DNA of 64,000 nucleotides from Hymenopus coronatus (lineage: Eukaryota; Arthropoda; Insecta; Mantodea; Hymenopodidae): assembly GCA_030762935.1 (NCBI GenBank), contig CM060896.1, positions 8,384,501-8,448,500 of the forward strand. Reading direction: 5' to 3'. The notes beneath the pieces are model-generated. The model was given only the letters and a program-made list of their open reading frames with translations. It did no database searches and was not told the origin of the DNA. Position numbers and translations under genes: made by a program. Numbering within the stretch: position 1 is the first letter of the stretch; each line of letters starts with the position of its first letter. Shown here in pieces: positions 42,175 to 54,892 of the stretch.

Positions 42175-44904
42175 GAGGAGGTGACACGCAAAGGCGAACA
42201 TGTCCATTAAATACAGTTTTTCACAATCGACATAAAACATATCTCAACTATACATATTATTGGAAACAACATATTGATAGGCAAACGCCTTTATTTTGTA
42301 TACAAAAAACAATGTGTGTGAAATACATCTAAAGTGAAAATTTTCCTTTAAAAAGTACATTTAAATATGGACATGTTCTCGTTTGCATGATCCATTTTGA
42401 CATGTTCGCCTTTGAATGAATTTCGAAAGTCAAATATCTTGTTGTTTCTTAATGGCTTGCATGCTATTGAGTAATGCGTCTTATAGTATATCAGATTACG
42501 TATGTATAACATTTTAATATATCATATCATTAAAAAAAAATATAAACTCACTTTGGTACCTTTGGCTTTGTTTGGAAATTTTAACAAAGTTGTGATATTT
42601 TGCTTTTTTTTTAGAATCATTTAATTACATAAATTAAAGCATCATGACCAAAATGGAATGATATCAACAATGACATGGCTTATTATTAAAAATGTTCTTA
42701 AGCTCACACACTTAAACAAACAAACCACAGTCATCTTCTAAACAGTCACAGGAAATTTCATCTGCCTCTGTGTTGCACGATGTGGGAATAGAGGCAATGA
42801 TGGATGTATACCATCTTAAATCTTGGTGATTTCTCCAGTCTGCTCCAAAAATGGTTTTCAATAAACCATCAACATCTTTCTTCTTAGCATCTGGGATTGG
42901 ATGGCTGAGGGGTACTTCAGGTATTGGTTGACAGAAGAGTTATTTCATGGTCCATCCGCGTTTCAGAAGAGATTTCCGCTCTGGTAGTTCTTGCTGGGAC
43001 TTGTAGAATGCAGTTGCATCCGCATCAATATGAATGCTTTTCATAGCTTGATATTTTTTAATGAAAATTCGTTTCATTTCACTGTTGTGATCTAAATTTC
43101 GTAGGCCTTTAGATAGTGATTTCATGTCCATCACTCTCCAATCTTCACCAAGGTTTCTTACTTCACCCACTGACTGATAGACCTCAATATATTCCTCTTT
43201 TGTTATAACTGTTGGCTTTTATTGTAGAAGTTTCTCCACTCTACCGAAAACGCGGTCAGCAGGTAAGAAACTGTGTCCTCGAACTGGAAAAATGAGGTGT
43301 ATTTGTTCAACCGGACCTTCATGTATTCCAAGAAAATACATGAGTGTGTGAAGCACGATATTGTTCCTGTTTTGAGCTCCACACCCGTCACAGAAAAGTT
43401 TTAGTACAGTTTTATCTTTAAAATCGACAGATTTTAAAAAATGCAATAAGGCTGAAGCCACTTCCGCTACACCACGGCCTGCAAAATCTTCCGTCCACGT
43501 GTAAAATACAGGGTTTACTGATTTCACACTGACAATGCACAAACTGTAAAAACTTATCTGCCTGGAGTAAAATGCTTCTTGTACAGGACTCTTTGGCAGT
43601 GGTTGGACCTGTTGCAAATCAAAACAGAAAGCCACTGCTTGTTCATTCTGTTCTCGTAAAAGTTCATAGAAGGCATTTGCCCTTTTTTTTTGTAGACCCT
43701 TTTCTGTGTGATAAGCTGTATCTTTTCCTTTTTTGAAGCCACATTCATTTGCTCGTCAATTCTTGCGCAGAAACTGGAGATATCTGAAGCAGGACTTCTA
43801 AATCCAATGTTATATTCATTCACGAATATTTTACGGAACATTGATGTAGACACTTTGTTGTCATTAGCCACAGATCTGTTGTACAGCACACTTAGTTTCT
43901 TTATACTTAATTCGCTGTGCAGATACAGTCGTTGTGATTTTTGTCGGTTGTAATGACTTTCAGTACAATGCAGATTGCCTATAAATTGTCTAACACTTTT
44001 CTTCTTGTCTGCTGATTTATGGCTGACGCGATCTCCGCCTCTATATTCCTTTATTGCTTTTCCTTCTTTCATTTTGTTTGCTATACTATTCAGCCGAGTA
44101 GATTTCATTAGGGTAATATACATGAAAAGTTTCTTGCACACTGGGTATACTATGTTTCCATTTTGTGCGAAAAGAGTGTAGTTAACATTGAATTTGCGAG
44201 GTTTACTTTCGCCTTCATTGTTTCGAGGTCGCTTTCTTTGGATATTTTTCAGCGACATCATCCGTGCAACCATCATTTCTTGAGCTGCTTTATCATGAAC
44301 TTTATAAATTAATTGCCTCCGGTGCAGTGCATCTTGTGGGTGTATTTCCCGTCAAGAGAACTGTTTATTTTGGTGTGAACATGCATGAAAAGAATGAAAG
44401 CCTCTTGGTGCAACATACCGTTTCCCTTTATCCTTTTCACGTTGCGATTCATTCCTCTTCCTCTTTCTGCTACCCTGGTTTGCAGTCTTCACAAGTACAC
44501 GTTCTTCACCCATTTCACGCGCTAACTAAAACGCTGACCTAATAATTGTAGTTACTAGATAATTAGAATACAATACTACAGGAGAACACAGAAGCGCGAC
44601 AATAATCATAACAGCTGCTCTGCGCGGGAATACCTGGCCTTGAATGGAAGGCAAATCATGTGACTTAAACCACAGCCTCCTATTGGTTATATGGACTAGT
44701 TCTTCTTTGCAGGAAATTTATACGTGGACATGTTCGCATTTGCTTTGAACCACCCATTTTCACAGGCTTGTATAACGGAATATATTCGGGTTTGCTTCAA
44801 TAGCATTATGTATATACATTCCGCTTATAATCTAATTACCATTCCATATCGTAACTAATTTTTTTTAAGTTTTGGACATGTTCGTGTTTGCGCGTCACCT
44901 CCTC
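42175..44904 (-). mobile_element. Sola-like DNA transposon, complete ends
   Basis: Terminal inverted repeats GAGGAGGTGACACGCAAAGG and GAGGAGGTGACGCGCAAACA (right end read on minus), each continuing CGAACATGTCCA; ATTT is duplicated directly outside (42171-42174, 44905-44908). The motif GGACATGTTCGC..TTTGC recurs inside both ends (near 42369, 42399, 44722). The single gene is at 42940-44513. A 4-bp duplication and this gene type suggest the Sola superfamily; I cannot verify by alignment. Confidence 0.75.
42940..44513 (-). pseudogene. Transposase of the Sola-like element
   Basis: Minus-strand gene starting MGEERVLVKTANQGSRKRKR at 44513. After an early break (stop near 44352) the frame 43554-44276 is open, with MMVARMMSL, a basic region, and SMFRKIFVNEYNIGFRSPAS followed by a Cys. 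The second large frame (43219-43635) has LQQVQPLPKSPVQEAFYSRQ, FYTWTEDFAGRGVAEVASAL, LKLFCDGCGAQNRNNIVLHT and FPVRGHSFLPADRVFGRVEK; acidic residues in TWTED, FCDGCG and PADR are candidate catalytic sites. The C-terminus (42940-43170) ends KRGWTMK. Only about three frameshifts or stops, so it is young. It resembles uncharacterised insect proteins of the same layout. Confidence 0.7.
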
Positions 44905-44954
44905 ATTTATGCTCTTGATGCATTCTTCAAAAAATTCTGCTGCAAAAAAAAAAA

Positions 44955-45106
44955 AATTTTTTTTTTTGGTAGTGTTTGAACGCCTGCTTTAACTACTTAT
45001 GGTGACACTGATGATACATGAATGAAGATGGAGCACCGGTGGAATGCGAACCCGGGCCATCTAGGTGAGAGGTGAATGGTCTAACCACTCAGCCATGGCA
45101 TGGCTG
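44955..45106 (-). mobile_element. tRNA-derived SINE, family 1 (copy 3, internally deleted)
   Basis: Shares both ends with the other two copies but lacks ~90 bases between GGTGGAATGCGA and ACCCGGGCC. CTGCAAAAA-type duplication on both sides. Confidence 0.85.
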
Positions 45107-45115
45107 GCTGCAAAA

Positions 45116-46262
45116 ATATATCTGATGTGTTACACTCACATGACTTTCTCTAGCTGCTCTACAAACATCCTACAAAAGATTATTCTTCTTTGTACACAAT
45201 GCTAATCGCGATAATCATTAGCGGAATGTTCTTATTAGTTAGTTCCTTATAAGTAGAAGGGAATAAGGGAATGTGCTATGCTAAAGATATTGTCAAACGT
45301 TTTAAAAGCTATCGTTATGCGATTGTCATTGCAATTCACTTCTTTGCTTGACCAGGAGTAGAACAAAAGAAAAACGGACACTTCCAGTATGAGAAAAGTT
45401 TAAGTACTTCACAATTGAAACCAATAACAAGGAATATCTCGGAAATCGTTACCTCCACAACAAAAATGTAAAGGACATAAATTGTGTGTTTTGTCGTGAT
45501 GTACATTTTTTCTGCAGTAAGTGTTTTTCTATCTCTTATGGTTTAGCAGTTAAGCAAAATTCATCCAGAATAAAGAGGTCTCCAGAGACTATTCCCAAAA
45601 AATTTGAGATATGTATTTTATTTCGGACATAAATAGCTTTAATATACAGGATTTTAATCAAAACTGTTAGCCATTTTTAAGAAAATCAACATTTTCGAAA
45701 TTTTTTCCATGTAAAGGGTAGTTTGTAGTGGGGGATTGTTTTAAAATCTTCATATTGCATCCTTGGAAGATACTACCTAAATACCAAGTTTGGTATTTAA
45801 CAGTCTTTTCATTCTGGGGCTATGCTGTCTCCCCCCACCCCTACACACACACAGACCTTTTTTTAAAAATGCTTTTTTCGGATTCAATGGACCCCAAAAC
45901 GTATATTTCTTGTGAAATCTTGCTATCAAATTTTTGGATGCATTACAATACCTTTGCTATTCCTATGTAAAATGGAAATGCGTTTTATTTATAGACGCTC
46001 TTTAACTGCTATGATTCTCAGCGTATCATTCTATATTGGGTGTGAAAGATTGCTTAATTTGTTCAGAGGCCTCTCTATCAGGCTTGAGGTTCTTTTATGT
46101 GCTGTAAATCTATGACATGGGACCCATGACTTTACTTCCCTTCCGAAGGAAGCCATGCTAAGGATTTTTACGCCCGAAAAAATCCATCATCCTCCGCCGG
46201 GTTTGAACCCGCTATATGAAGCTAGCATGTACATTGTACATATGGGGCTAGAGAAAGTAAAA
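45116..46262 (+). repeat. Unclassified repeat, copy 4 (with tRNA-like insert)
   Basis: Opens ATCTGATGTGTTACACTCAC and ends GCTAGAGAAAGTAAAA. Contains the extra segment shared with copy 1 (AAGCCATGCTAAGGATTTTTA, CCGCCGGGTTTGAACCCGC), here with the tRNA-like part truncated. Lies 42 bases from an EFTUD2 exon. Confidence 0.8.
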
Positions 46263-46274
46263 ATGTATGTTTTA

Positions 46275-46475
<201 letters not shown>

Positions 46476-46616
46476 TCATTAGCAGTGTAATTGTTATAAA
46501 ATTAAATAGTTTATATAAACATTAATATTTAAAAATCAAACCAGCAAAGATGGACTTGAACTGTGTATGTGAATGGATTCAAATTGAGCAAAATCTCCAA
46601 TCTTGCTATTTAATTA

Positions 46617-46755
46617 CTTTCTCCACATGTACTGTGTACATAGTGTAGAGAGAAGGTATTGCATTGCACCCAAATGTTTGATTCCAAGATTTCAAAGGAA
46701 GTAAAGGTTTTGGGATCCATTAAGTCCAAAAAAAAAGCATTTTTAGAAAAATGTC
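46617..46755 (-). repeat. Unclassified repeat, copy 5 (3' end, inverted)
   Basis: Plus strand begins CTTTCTCCACATGTACTGTG and continues with the inverted 3' part (GTTTTGGGATCCATTAAGTCC). Confidence 0.65.
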
Positions 46756-46940
46756 CACATATCTCTCTCTCTCCAATTCCCTCTCCCGACCTTTCTCCCC
46801 TAATGACAACCCGCTCTACAAGTTCATCTATCAGCCACCAGAGAAAAGAGAGGAGTCCACAAAAAATACCAACAACAGGCTGGCTAGTCAAAATCTGTTG
46901 ATGATGTAGGCAACACACGCCTTCGAAACATGTCCAGGTA
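46756..46940 (+). pseudogene. Penelope-like element 3' remnant with hammerhead-like end
   Basis: A short Ser/Lys-rich frame ending SHQRKERSPQKIPTTGWLVK corresponds to the C-terminal end seen at 62940-63000 (SPPEKRAQANAASNN). It is followed at 46894-46935 by TTGATGATG, stem GTAGGC/GCCTTC, then GAAACATGTCC, a hammerhead-like motif whose stem III would be the palindrome ACATGT. Confidence 0.5.
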
Positions 46941-47550
46941 ATTAATTATTTAGTGAAGCTATTCAAGTGTAAATTCGACTCATTTTTCCAATGTGTAATT
47001 ATGCTTCACTGTGTACCACTTCCAGTATTTTGATTCTTTTGATCATTTGAATATATAGCTTGACTTTCAATTGCTTGTACAAATTTTAAAATGACTCTGC
47101 TGGTGGTATTTCAAAATTAACCACATTGCTGCTATTACTATGAATGAAGATTTTTCCCAAATATCCAACTCTGAAGGAGTATTAATTTCCTGCCCCGCTT
47201 CATGGTTGGTACTCCAGAAATGATTGGCTACTGCTGATTTTTCCAACTGTTTTCATTTGATATTTCTTTGATGTTCTTTAAGATGAACATCTTAAGCTTC
47301 ACTTTGTTCTACCAATGTAAACTTTTTCACAATCATTGCAGTTAAAAATATATGAAATTTAATGATTATAATCAACATAAAAAAAATGGCTGAAAAGTGT
47401 ATAGTAAAAACTGAAAAGCAAGAACATTACAAAGCTTTACATAGAACTGAAGTGCAACTTTATCAATTATACCTGTATATGACAAGTTAAGTAGATTTTC
47501 CACTTTGCAGAAACTTTGAAGAAAATTATCTTGCATATTTAAATTTTGTT

Positions 47551-47905
47551 ATGAAAAAGAAAAATGAGACTTTAAAAAAGAAATTAAATGATCTTAAATA
47601 TGAACAGTTACCATGTGTTCAACCACATAAATTACAGAAAAGTAAAAATAGTAACCATGTAGTTAATTTATCCAGTGAAACTTTCAATAATCAAGAATTG
47701 CAATTGCTGAATAAAGGTTTTAAAACTAGCCTAGCCTTCTCGGAAGATATATGTGATTTTGGAGCAGACATAAACTTAGCACTTGGGGTCTTGCACAAAT
47801 TGCTGCCAACACATTAAAATTACAATGTGCAGAAATACTTAAAGATTTACAGTATAATCGTATGAAAGATCCAGAATTAAAGCTAATCAAATCCATGAAT
47901 GAACA
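47551..47905 (+). pseudogene. Penelope-like element N-terminal fragment
   Basis: An 88-codon frame with VVNLSSETFNNQELQLLNKG and FKTSLAF, the block that precedes the RT in Penelope-like proteins, then in another frame a KDPELKLIKSMN-type continuation to about 47905. Joined directly to a different Penelope family at about 47911. Confidence 0.6.
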
Positions 47906-47954
47906 TTTGTGAATAAAGAGATGACAACAAATGCTCCTACCGCCGAGGCCCTAC

Positions 47955-49080
47955 AGCAATCGCCGAACTTTTCCCAACCGACACCACCGACCATTTTCGT
48001 CACTGCCTGACGACAAACTATTTCCAGTGGAATAATACTTTCTAGGAACAAATTGATGGCATCGCGATGGGCAGTCCATTGAGTCCGGTGATCACTAATT
48101 ACTTCATGGAGAAGTTTGAAGATAAAGCCCTTAGGACAGCAGCACATAAACCAAAAGTGTGGCTTAGGTATGTGGACGACACTTTTGTCATCTGGAGCTA
48201 CGGAGAAGAAAAGCTGGAAGCTTTCCTTCACCACCTGAACAGCCAAAACAACAGCATACAGTTCACCACAGAAAAAGACATCCTGTTTTTGGATGTCATG
48301 GTAACTAGAGAAAGTGGATTACGTTTGGGACACACTCACACTGGCAGATATCTGCACAAAACCTCTAACCAACATCCCCGACAAACATTTGGCATAATTA
48401 AGACACTCACTGAACATGCCAACAAGATCTGTGAGCCACAAAATCTAGAGAAAGGAATCCGGCATTTAATCGAGGCCTTCAGTAACAACGGCTACACACA
48501 CAAAGAAATAACAAGAGCCCCTCATCCAAGGTTACTTCAGCCGGGAAATATAGCAAAGAACAAACACCATACATTAACAGAGTCACGGACCGTATTGGTA
48601 AATTGCTTAAATCACACAACATAAGGACCATTTATAAACCAACAAGAAAACTGAAGGACCTACTCAACTCTGTAAAAGACAAGTAACACCCACATTGTAC
48701 AGCAGGAGTTTACAAAATACCTTGTAGTTGCGGACAGGTACCACCATGCGGAACACCAGCTCACGTCTAAAAGAGCATGGTTAGGACATGCTGAAAAGTC
48801 AGCAGTGGCAGAACATTCGTTATTATTTGGCCACAACATAAGCTACAAGGACACTATGGTGCTCATTAGAACCAATCAATACCAGGCTCGCTTGACATGA
48901 GAAGCGATTGAAATATTCAAACACAAAAACGTTTTCAACAGAAAAGAAGAAAGACAGCAAATAAGCAAAGCTTGGATTCCAGCTCTGGAAAGAGCGAGAG
49001 TGAAACCTGAGCAAAGGGAAGCTCGTCGCTTTATACACGAAGCAGAGTCAGCCCTCGGACGAATGACGGCCAATAACTAA
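47955..49080 (+). pseudogene. Penelope-like reverse transcriptase and GIY-YIG region, truncated
   Basis: RT core with CLTTNYFQWNN (then TAG), MGSPLSPVITNYFMEKFEDK and the catalytic box WLRYVDDTFVIWSYG (48160-48205), followed by thumb-region DILFLDVMVTRE and a long linker (open frame 48067-48624). After a frameshift the endonuclease side appears: a CxxCG zinc-like block (CSCGQ), RAWLGHAEKSAVAEHSLLFG (48770-48840) and FNRKEERQQISKAWIPALER, ending near 49080. Penelope-like elements copy RNA at exposed 3' ends and carry GIY-YIG nucleases; the GIY box itself is damaged here. Confidence 0.85.
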
Positions 49081-49187
49081 TCTACCCCCACCCCCAGCTG
49101 GTCATGCCCTGCCTCGATGCGCGGCTATATAACCAGCACCAATTTCAGTGGGCTCCAGTCTTGCCCGGACTCCGGAACTAGACTCTC

Positions 49188-49233
49188 ACCCTGAAGATGC
49201 TGAATGCAGCTTTCGGCGAAACGTCGGTTATAC
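49188..49233 (+). ncRNA. Hammerhead-like motif of Penelope-like element
   Basis: CTGAAGA, stem II GCTGAA/TTCGGC (G-T pair included), then GAAAC and GTCGGTT. Directly follows the RT/endonuclease remnant, where such motifs sit in Penelope-like terminal repeats. One extra base at the base of stem II, as in 4020-4062. Confidence 0.5.
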
Positions 49234-49305
49234 CAACCACTGGACCACGGCCTACAAGCCCAGCAAACTTTGATAAGAAGATTGATAATGCCGGCCGTGA
49301 AAGCC

Positions 49306-49384
49306 TAAGCCTCTACATTTTTAGAAAGAATAATGTGTTACAGTTTGGTATTTATAGAAAACCAACTCATGTGGATAATTATAT
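49306..49384 (+). pseudogene. Penelope-like RT fragment (second family)
   Basis: LYIFRKNNVLQFGIYRKPTH followed by VDNYI: the RT block after the YVDD box. Cut off at 49385 by an unclassified repeat copy. Confidence 0.65.
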
Positions 49385-50268
49385 AAAAAATCTGATGTGT
49401 ACCATTCACATGACTTTCTCTACATCTCCATAACAAAATTATTGTTAAAAAGCTTATGCCTATTTACTTCATGCTACTCGAGAACAAATTAGCAGAAATA
49501 GTCTTATTACTTGTTTCCTTCTAAGTAGAAGTGAAATAAGGGAGTACCATAGGTTAAAGTGATAGTCAAAAGCTGGATGCTATGTGACAAGTTCCTTTGT
49601 TTATATGGACAGGAGTTGACAAATTCCTATATGAGAAAAGTATGTTTTTCATAGCCCAAACCAAAAACAATGAATGTCTCAAAAATGATCAAGTCCATGA
49701 AAAAAATGTATATAACTTAATTGTGTGTTTTAACGTGCTCTACATTTCTTGTGTAGTAAGTTTTTATCTAAGTCTTACGGTTTAGCAGTTATGCAAAATT
49801 CCGTAAAATTTGTCCAGAATAAAGTAGTCTTCAGAGGCTATTCCCAGAAAATTCAAGATAGACATTTTGTTTGTCAGGTTAATATCTTTAATATTTGATA
49901 TTTTAATCAAAATCGTTAGAGCCATTTTTGCGAAAATCAAAATTTTCGAAATAAGTTCCATGTAAAGGTTAGTTTGGGGTGGGTGGATTTTTCTTAAAAC
50001 CTTTGTTTTGCATCCCTGGGAGATACTAAACTTAAATACCAAGTTTGGTATTTTACCGACTTTTCGTTTTGGAGTTATCGTGTTCACAGACATACGGACA
50101 CACACACACACACACACACACATGGACTTTTTGTGAAAATGCTTTTTTTGGATATAAGGGACCCTAAAACATATATTTCCTGTGAAATGTCGGTATCAAA
50201 TTTTTGGGTGGAGTGCAATACCTTCTCTATACACTATGCACATAGTGCATGTAGAGAAAGTAAAATAG
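49385..50268 (+). repeat. Unclassified repeat, copy 6 (near complete)
   Basis: From AAATCTGATGTGTACCATTC to GCATGTAGAGAAAGTAAA, with all family words. A (CA)12 run at 50097-50122 replaces the shorter ACACA of other copies. The 3' palindrome is best preserved here: TCTCTATACACTATGCAC paired with ATAGTGCATGTAGAGA. Confidence 0.85.
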
Positions 50269-50466
50269 CAGATGCAGTCCTAAAAGCCATCAACATGCTG
50301 TTTTTCAAAGTTTAATATATAGGCTAATTAATGTACCTTTAACAAAGGAAGAATAAAAAAAAAGAATTTAATTATATTATCAAGGTTGCACAAAATAATG
50401 CATTTGATAGACAATTGATTTATAGTATTTTGAATAAACAAGAAAAACAAAACAAGAAGAAAGAAG

Positions 50467-50588
50467 TCAAAATCTTCTCAGGCTTCTAACCAGGTAAAAA
50501 CTTGGCTTGATACCAACGTTTCGAAGAAGTGCATCTTCCTGGTCTTCAGGGTGATCAGTTCCTGGTTAGAAGTCCGAGAAGATTTTGA
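50467..50588 (-). repeat. Miniature Penelope-like foldback with hammerhead-like core
   Basis: 122 bases: left arm TCAAAATCTTCTCAGGCTTC..., right arm the inverse (CTTCTAACCAGG vs CCTGGTTAGAAG), with the hammerhead-like motif (minus, about 50511-50553) in the loop. Same arms as the composite at 3976 and 12270. Confidence 0.7.
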
Positions 50589-50816
50589 ATGAATACAGCT
50601 TATTATGCATATTTTCATTCATTGCAGTCATTCCAAAAAGGGATTTACTACAAAGGAATAGTTTTGCTTAATTCACTTCCATGTTCTATAAAAGCATTGC
50701 AAATGAACAAAAACAAGTTTAGATCAGAATTAAAAAGATACCTTATCACTCACACCTTCTATACAGAGGAGGATTTCATTCAATCAAAAAACACTGGTAA
50801 TAATGTAACATTGTAA
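50589..50816 (+). pseudogene. LINE ORF2 C-terminal fragment
   Basis: Frame with SLQSFQKGIYYKGIVLLNSL, PCSIKALQ and FRSELKRYLITHTFYTEEDF: the extreme C-terminus of an L2/CR1-like LINE polyprotein, ending TAA near 50814. Followed by its 3' region (ATGAATAAATGTAATTGTTG near 50965). Confidence 0.65.
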
Positions 50817-51099
50817 ATATAATAAAACATGAATATTCTAAGAATGCAAATGTACAGGTAGGCTTTTGGAAACAGACATTTAATTGAAAACTATGCAAAA
50901 CTGACACCTCTGAAAATTCATTGTCAGGTTATTATTTGTAAATAAATGTATTAATAAAGTAAGTATGAATAAATGTAATTGTTGACATGATCTACATCCT
51001 AGAGTTTGGGCTTTGAGTCATATTAGTATCTACAGATTGCAATGTTGTGTGTGTGATCCACTAGTTTGTTTTGATGCCTGCAAGACAACTTCTTTTCTA

Positions 51100-52500
<1,401 letters not shown>

Positions 52501-52514
52501 GAGATACATCACTT

Positions 52515-54232
52515 TGTATGTATGTTTTATTCACCAATTGGAAATTAATTACAATTTCAAGGCTTCGTCAAGTACAAATTACAATTATATTAACAATTAT
52601 ATACAACATAATGATCCTATTTACATTGTTCATGAATTGTGGCTAAAGAACTCGTAAAACTTTTGTACGTGGTAGAAACGTTGTTCAATTAAAAACTTGT
52701 TAACATGCTTCCTGAACTTCGGTGAATGCTTGTCATTTACCTTTTTTGAGATTAAATTATACATGAGGATTCCTGTATGCAGTATGGAGTTAATCTTTTT
52801 TGTTGTTCTGGCAGCTTGCAAGTGGAGATTATTCTCATTTCTAGTGGCATGCTCAAGTATGGTGTTGTTTGAATTAAAGAGATGGATGTTGTTATTTATG
52901 AAGCAAATTGTTTCTAATATAAACAAACAAAGTAGGGTAAGTATATTGTTTGGTACGAAATGTGTTTTGCAGTGTTCGGTTTTCTGTAAGTTATACATGT
53001 CTCCAATTATTTTCTTTTGAGCTATAAACAGCTTATTTACATCAGTTGAATTTCCCCAAAGGATTATGCCATAAGCAAGTACTGACTGCACATAGGAAAA
53101 GTATATCATTCTTATTGTTTGAGGAGTGCATAGACATTTTAGCTTTGATATTACATAGTGTGCTCTATTAATTTTAGATGTAATGCATTGTATGTGTGGC
53201 TTCCAATTCAGGAGTTTATCAATAGTTATTCCTAAAAATGTTATGTTAGGTGCATGCCGAATTATTTTACCATTATAGTTGGTTACTGGTTTAATGCTGA
53301 CATTATCTCTACTAGATAATGCAAAGCTCATGCATTGGGATATGTCACTGTTTGAGAACAGCCATTGACACAATTAGCCTGCTGTTGCAATTGTGCGAAG
53401 TTATCACCCCTGTATCATCCGCATGAGGTACATTGATTGGCAAATCATTAATGTATACTAAAAACAATAGAGATCAGAGATTAGAGCCCTGGGGAACCCC
53501 GCCTTTTATCTTTTTAGAATTAGAACTAACATATTGAATGTTATCATTTCGTATGATTGTAACTTGTTTACGATTACTGAGATAAGATGTCATCCACTTA
53601 TGAGCTACTCCACGAATACCTTAAGCTTCTAATCTAGACAACAAGATAGTATGATCCACTAGGTCAAATGCCTTACTTAGGTCCATGGTATGATCCACTA
53701 GGTCAAATGCCTTACTTAGGTCCATGGTATGATCCACTAGGTCAAATGCCTTACTTAGGTCCATGGTATGATCCACTAGGTCAAATGCCTTACTTAGGTC
53801 CATGGTATGATCCACTAGGTCAAATGCCTTACTTAGGTCCATGGTATGATCCACTAGGTCAAATGCCTTACTTAGGTCCATGGTATGATCCACTAGGTCA
53901 AATGCCTTACTTAGGTCCATGGTATGATCCACTAGGTCAAATGCCTTACTTAGGTCCATGGTATGATCCACTAGGTCAAATGCCTTACTTAGGTCCATGG
54001 TATGATCCACTAGGTCAAATGCCTTACTTAGGTCCATGGTATGATCCACTAGGTCAAATGCCTTACTTAGGTCCATGGTATGATCCACTAGGTCAAATGC
54101 CTTACTTAGGTCCATGGTATGATCCACTAGGTCAAATGCCTTACTTAGGTCCATGGTATGATCCACTAGGTCAAATGCCTTACTTAGGTCCATGGTATGA
54201 TCCACTAGGTCAAATGCCTTACTTAGGTCCAT
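52515..54232 (-). mobile_element. L2/CR1-like LINE, 5'-truncated, minus strand
   Basis: Minus-strand RT region begins inside a 15-copy repeat of motif A (53648-54232), continues LLSRLEA, GVAHKWMTSYLSNRKQVTII, GGVPQGSNL and LVYINDLPI (53380-53640), then the C-terminal frame at 52630-53373 (ITFLGITIDKLLNWKPHIQC, VQSVLAYGIILWGNST). Its 3' end is near 52520 with an ATAC-rich tail (AATAAAACATACATAC on the minus strand). Stops occur near 53490 and 53380; the FADD-type box is degraded (HADDT, near 53420). Confidence 0.8.
53648..54232 (-). repeat. 15 perfect 39-bp repeats encoding RT motif A
   Basis: Unit is 39 bases, in frame, encoding MDLSKAFDLVDHT (the catalytic motif-A segment of the LINE RT). 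Fifteen copies with no differences that I can see, joined directly to the downstream RT sequence; the upstream boundary coincides with the loss of LINE sequence. Either very recent expansion or an assembly artefact. Confidence 0.95.
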
Positions 54233-54319
54233 GAAGAGACCAAGAATGGATTTGGAAATAAGCCCTTCAATTAAGCTCTTTCATGCGAAGACACTAAGAA
54301 CCACAGCAGTTAAAGAGCA

Positions 54320-54425
54320 TCCATAAATAAAATGAATAAATAAATAAATGATGACAATGATTATGATGATGACGACGATGATAATGATGATGATGATGAC
54401 AACGACAGTGATGATGATGCCCTGT
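54320..54425 (+). repeat. Impure GAT/AAT microsatellite
   Basis: AATAAATAAATAAATGATG followed by many GATGATGAC-type units. A second (AAT)n run is near 54795-54820. Confidence 0.85.
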
Positions 54426-54892
54426 GAGCCTGTGGTGTTCATAGTTCATCTTGAGTGTGGCTGAAGCTGTAATACTGGAAATTTAGAACAGTAAATTCAT
54501 ATTAGGTTTCAACAATAATACAACTTAAGTGGAAATGCCAGAAGGAAGACAGAATCGAAGGTTTTGTCTGCATTACAATGCAAAAGGTGCTGTTTGTCAG
54601 AACAATTTGAGACACCAAAACACTAGTGAAGGCCTAACAACAAACCATATTATAAATTTAACTATATAATATGAAAAGCAACTATTGTGAAACAGAAGTC
54701 TAATACAGACATAATTATACCATAACCTTTTAAAGAAAATTAGAAATATTCCCTAACCATTGTACAAGAGCAATCCAGAAAGCGACAGAGATTAATAATA
54801 ATAATGATAATAATAATGAAAGTTATCAACACAAAACTTTATTTACAAAGTTACATACCTTACTCTATATCTAAACGTAATTGTCATTGCTA

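Noticed and set aside
42175..44904. piggyBac element
   Set aside because: Duplication is ATTT, not TTAA, and the protein lacks piggyBac motifs.
53648..54232. CRISPR-like array
   Set aside because: The units are directly abutting with no spacers, in animal DNA, and encode a LINE RT motif.
53668..54234. 188-codon plus-strand frame across the 39-bp repeats (MPYLGPWYDPLGQ units)
   Set aside because: An open antisense frame is automatic in a 39-bp (multiple of three) repeat; the minus frame matches RT motif A and continues into the RT.
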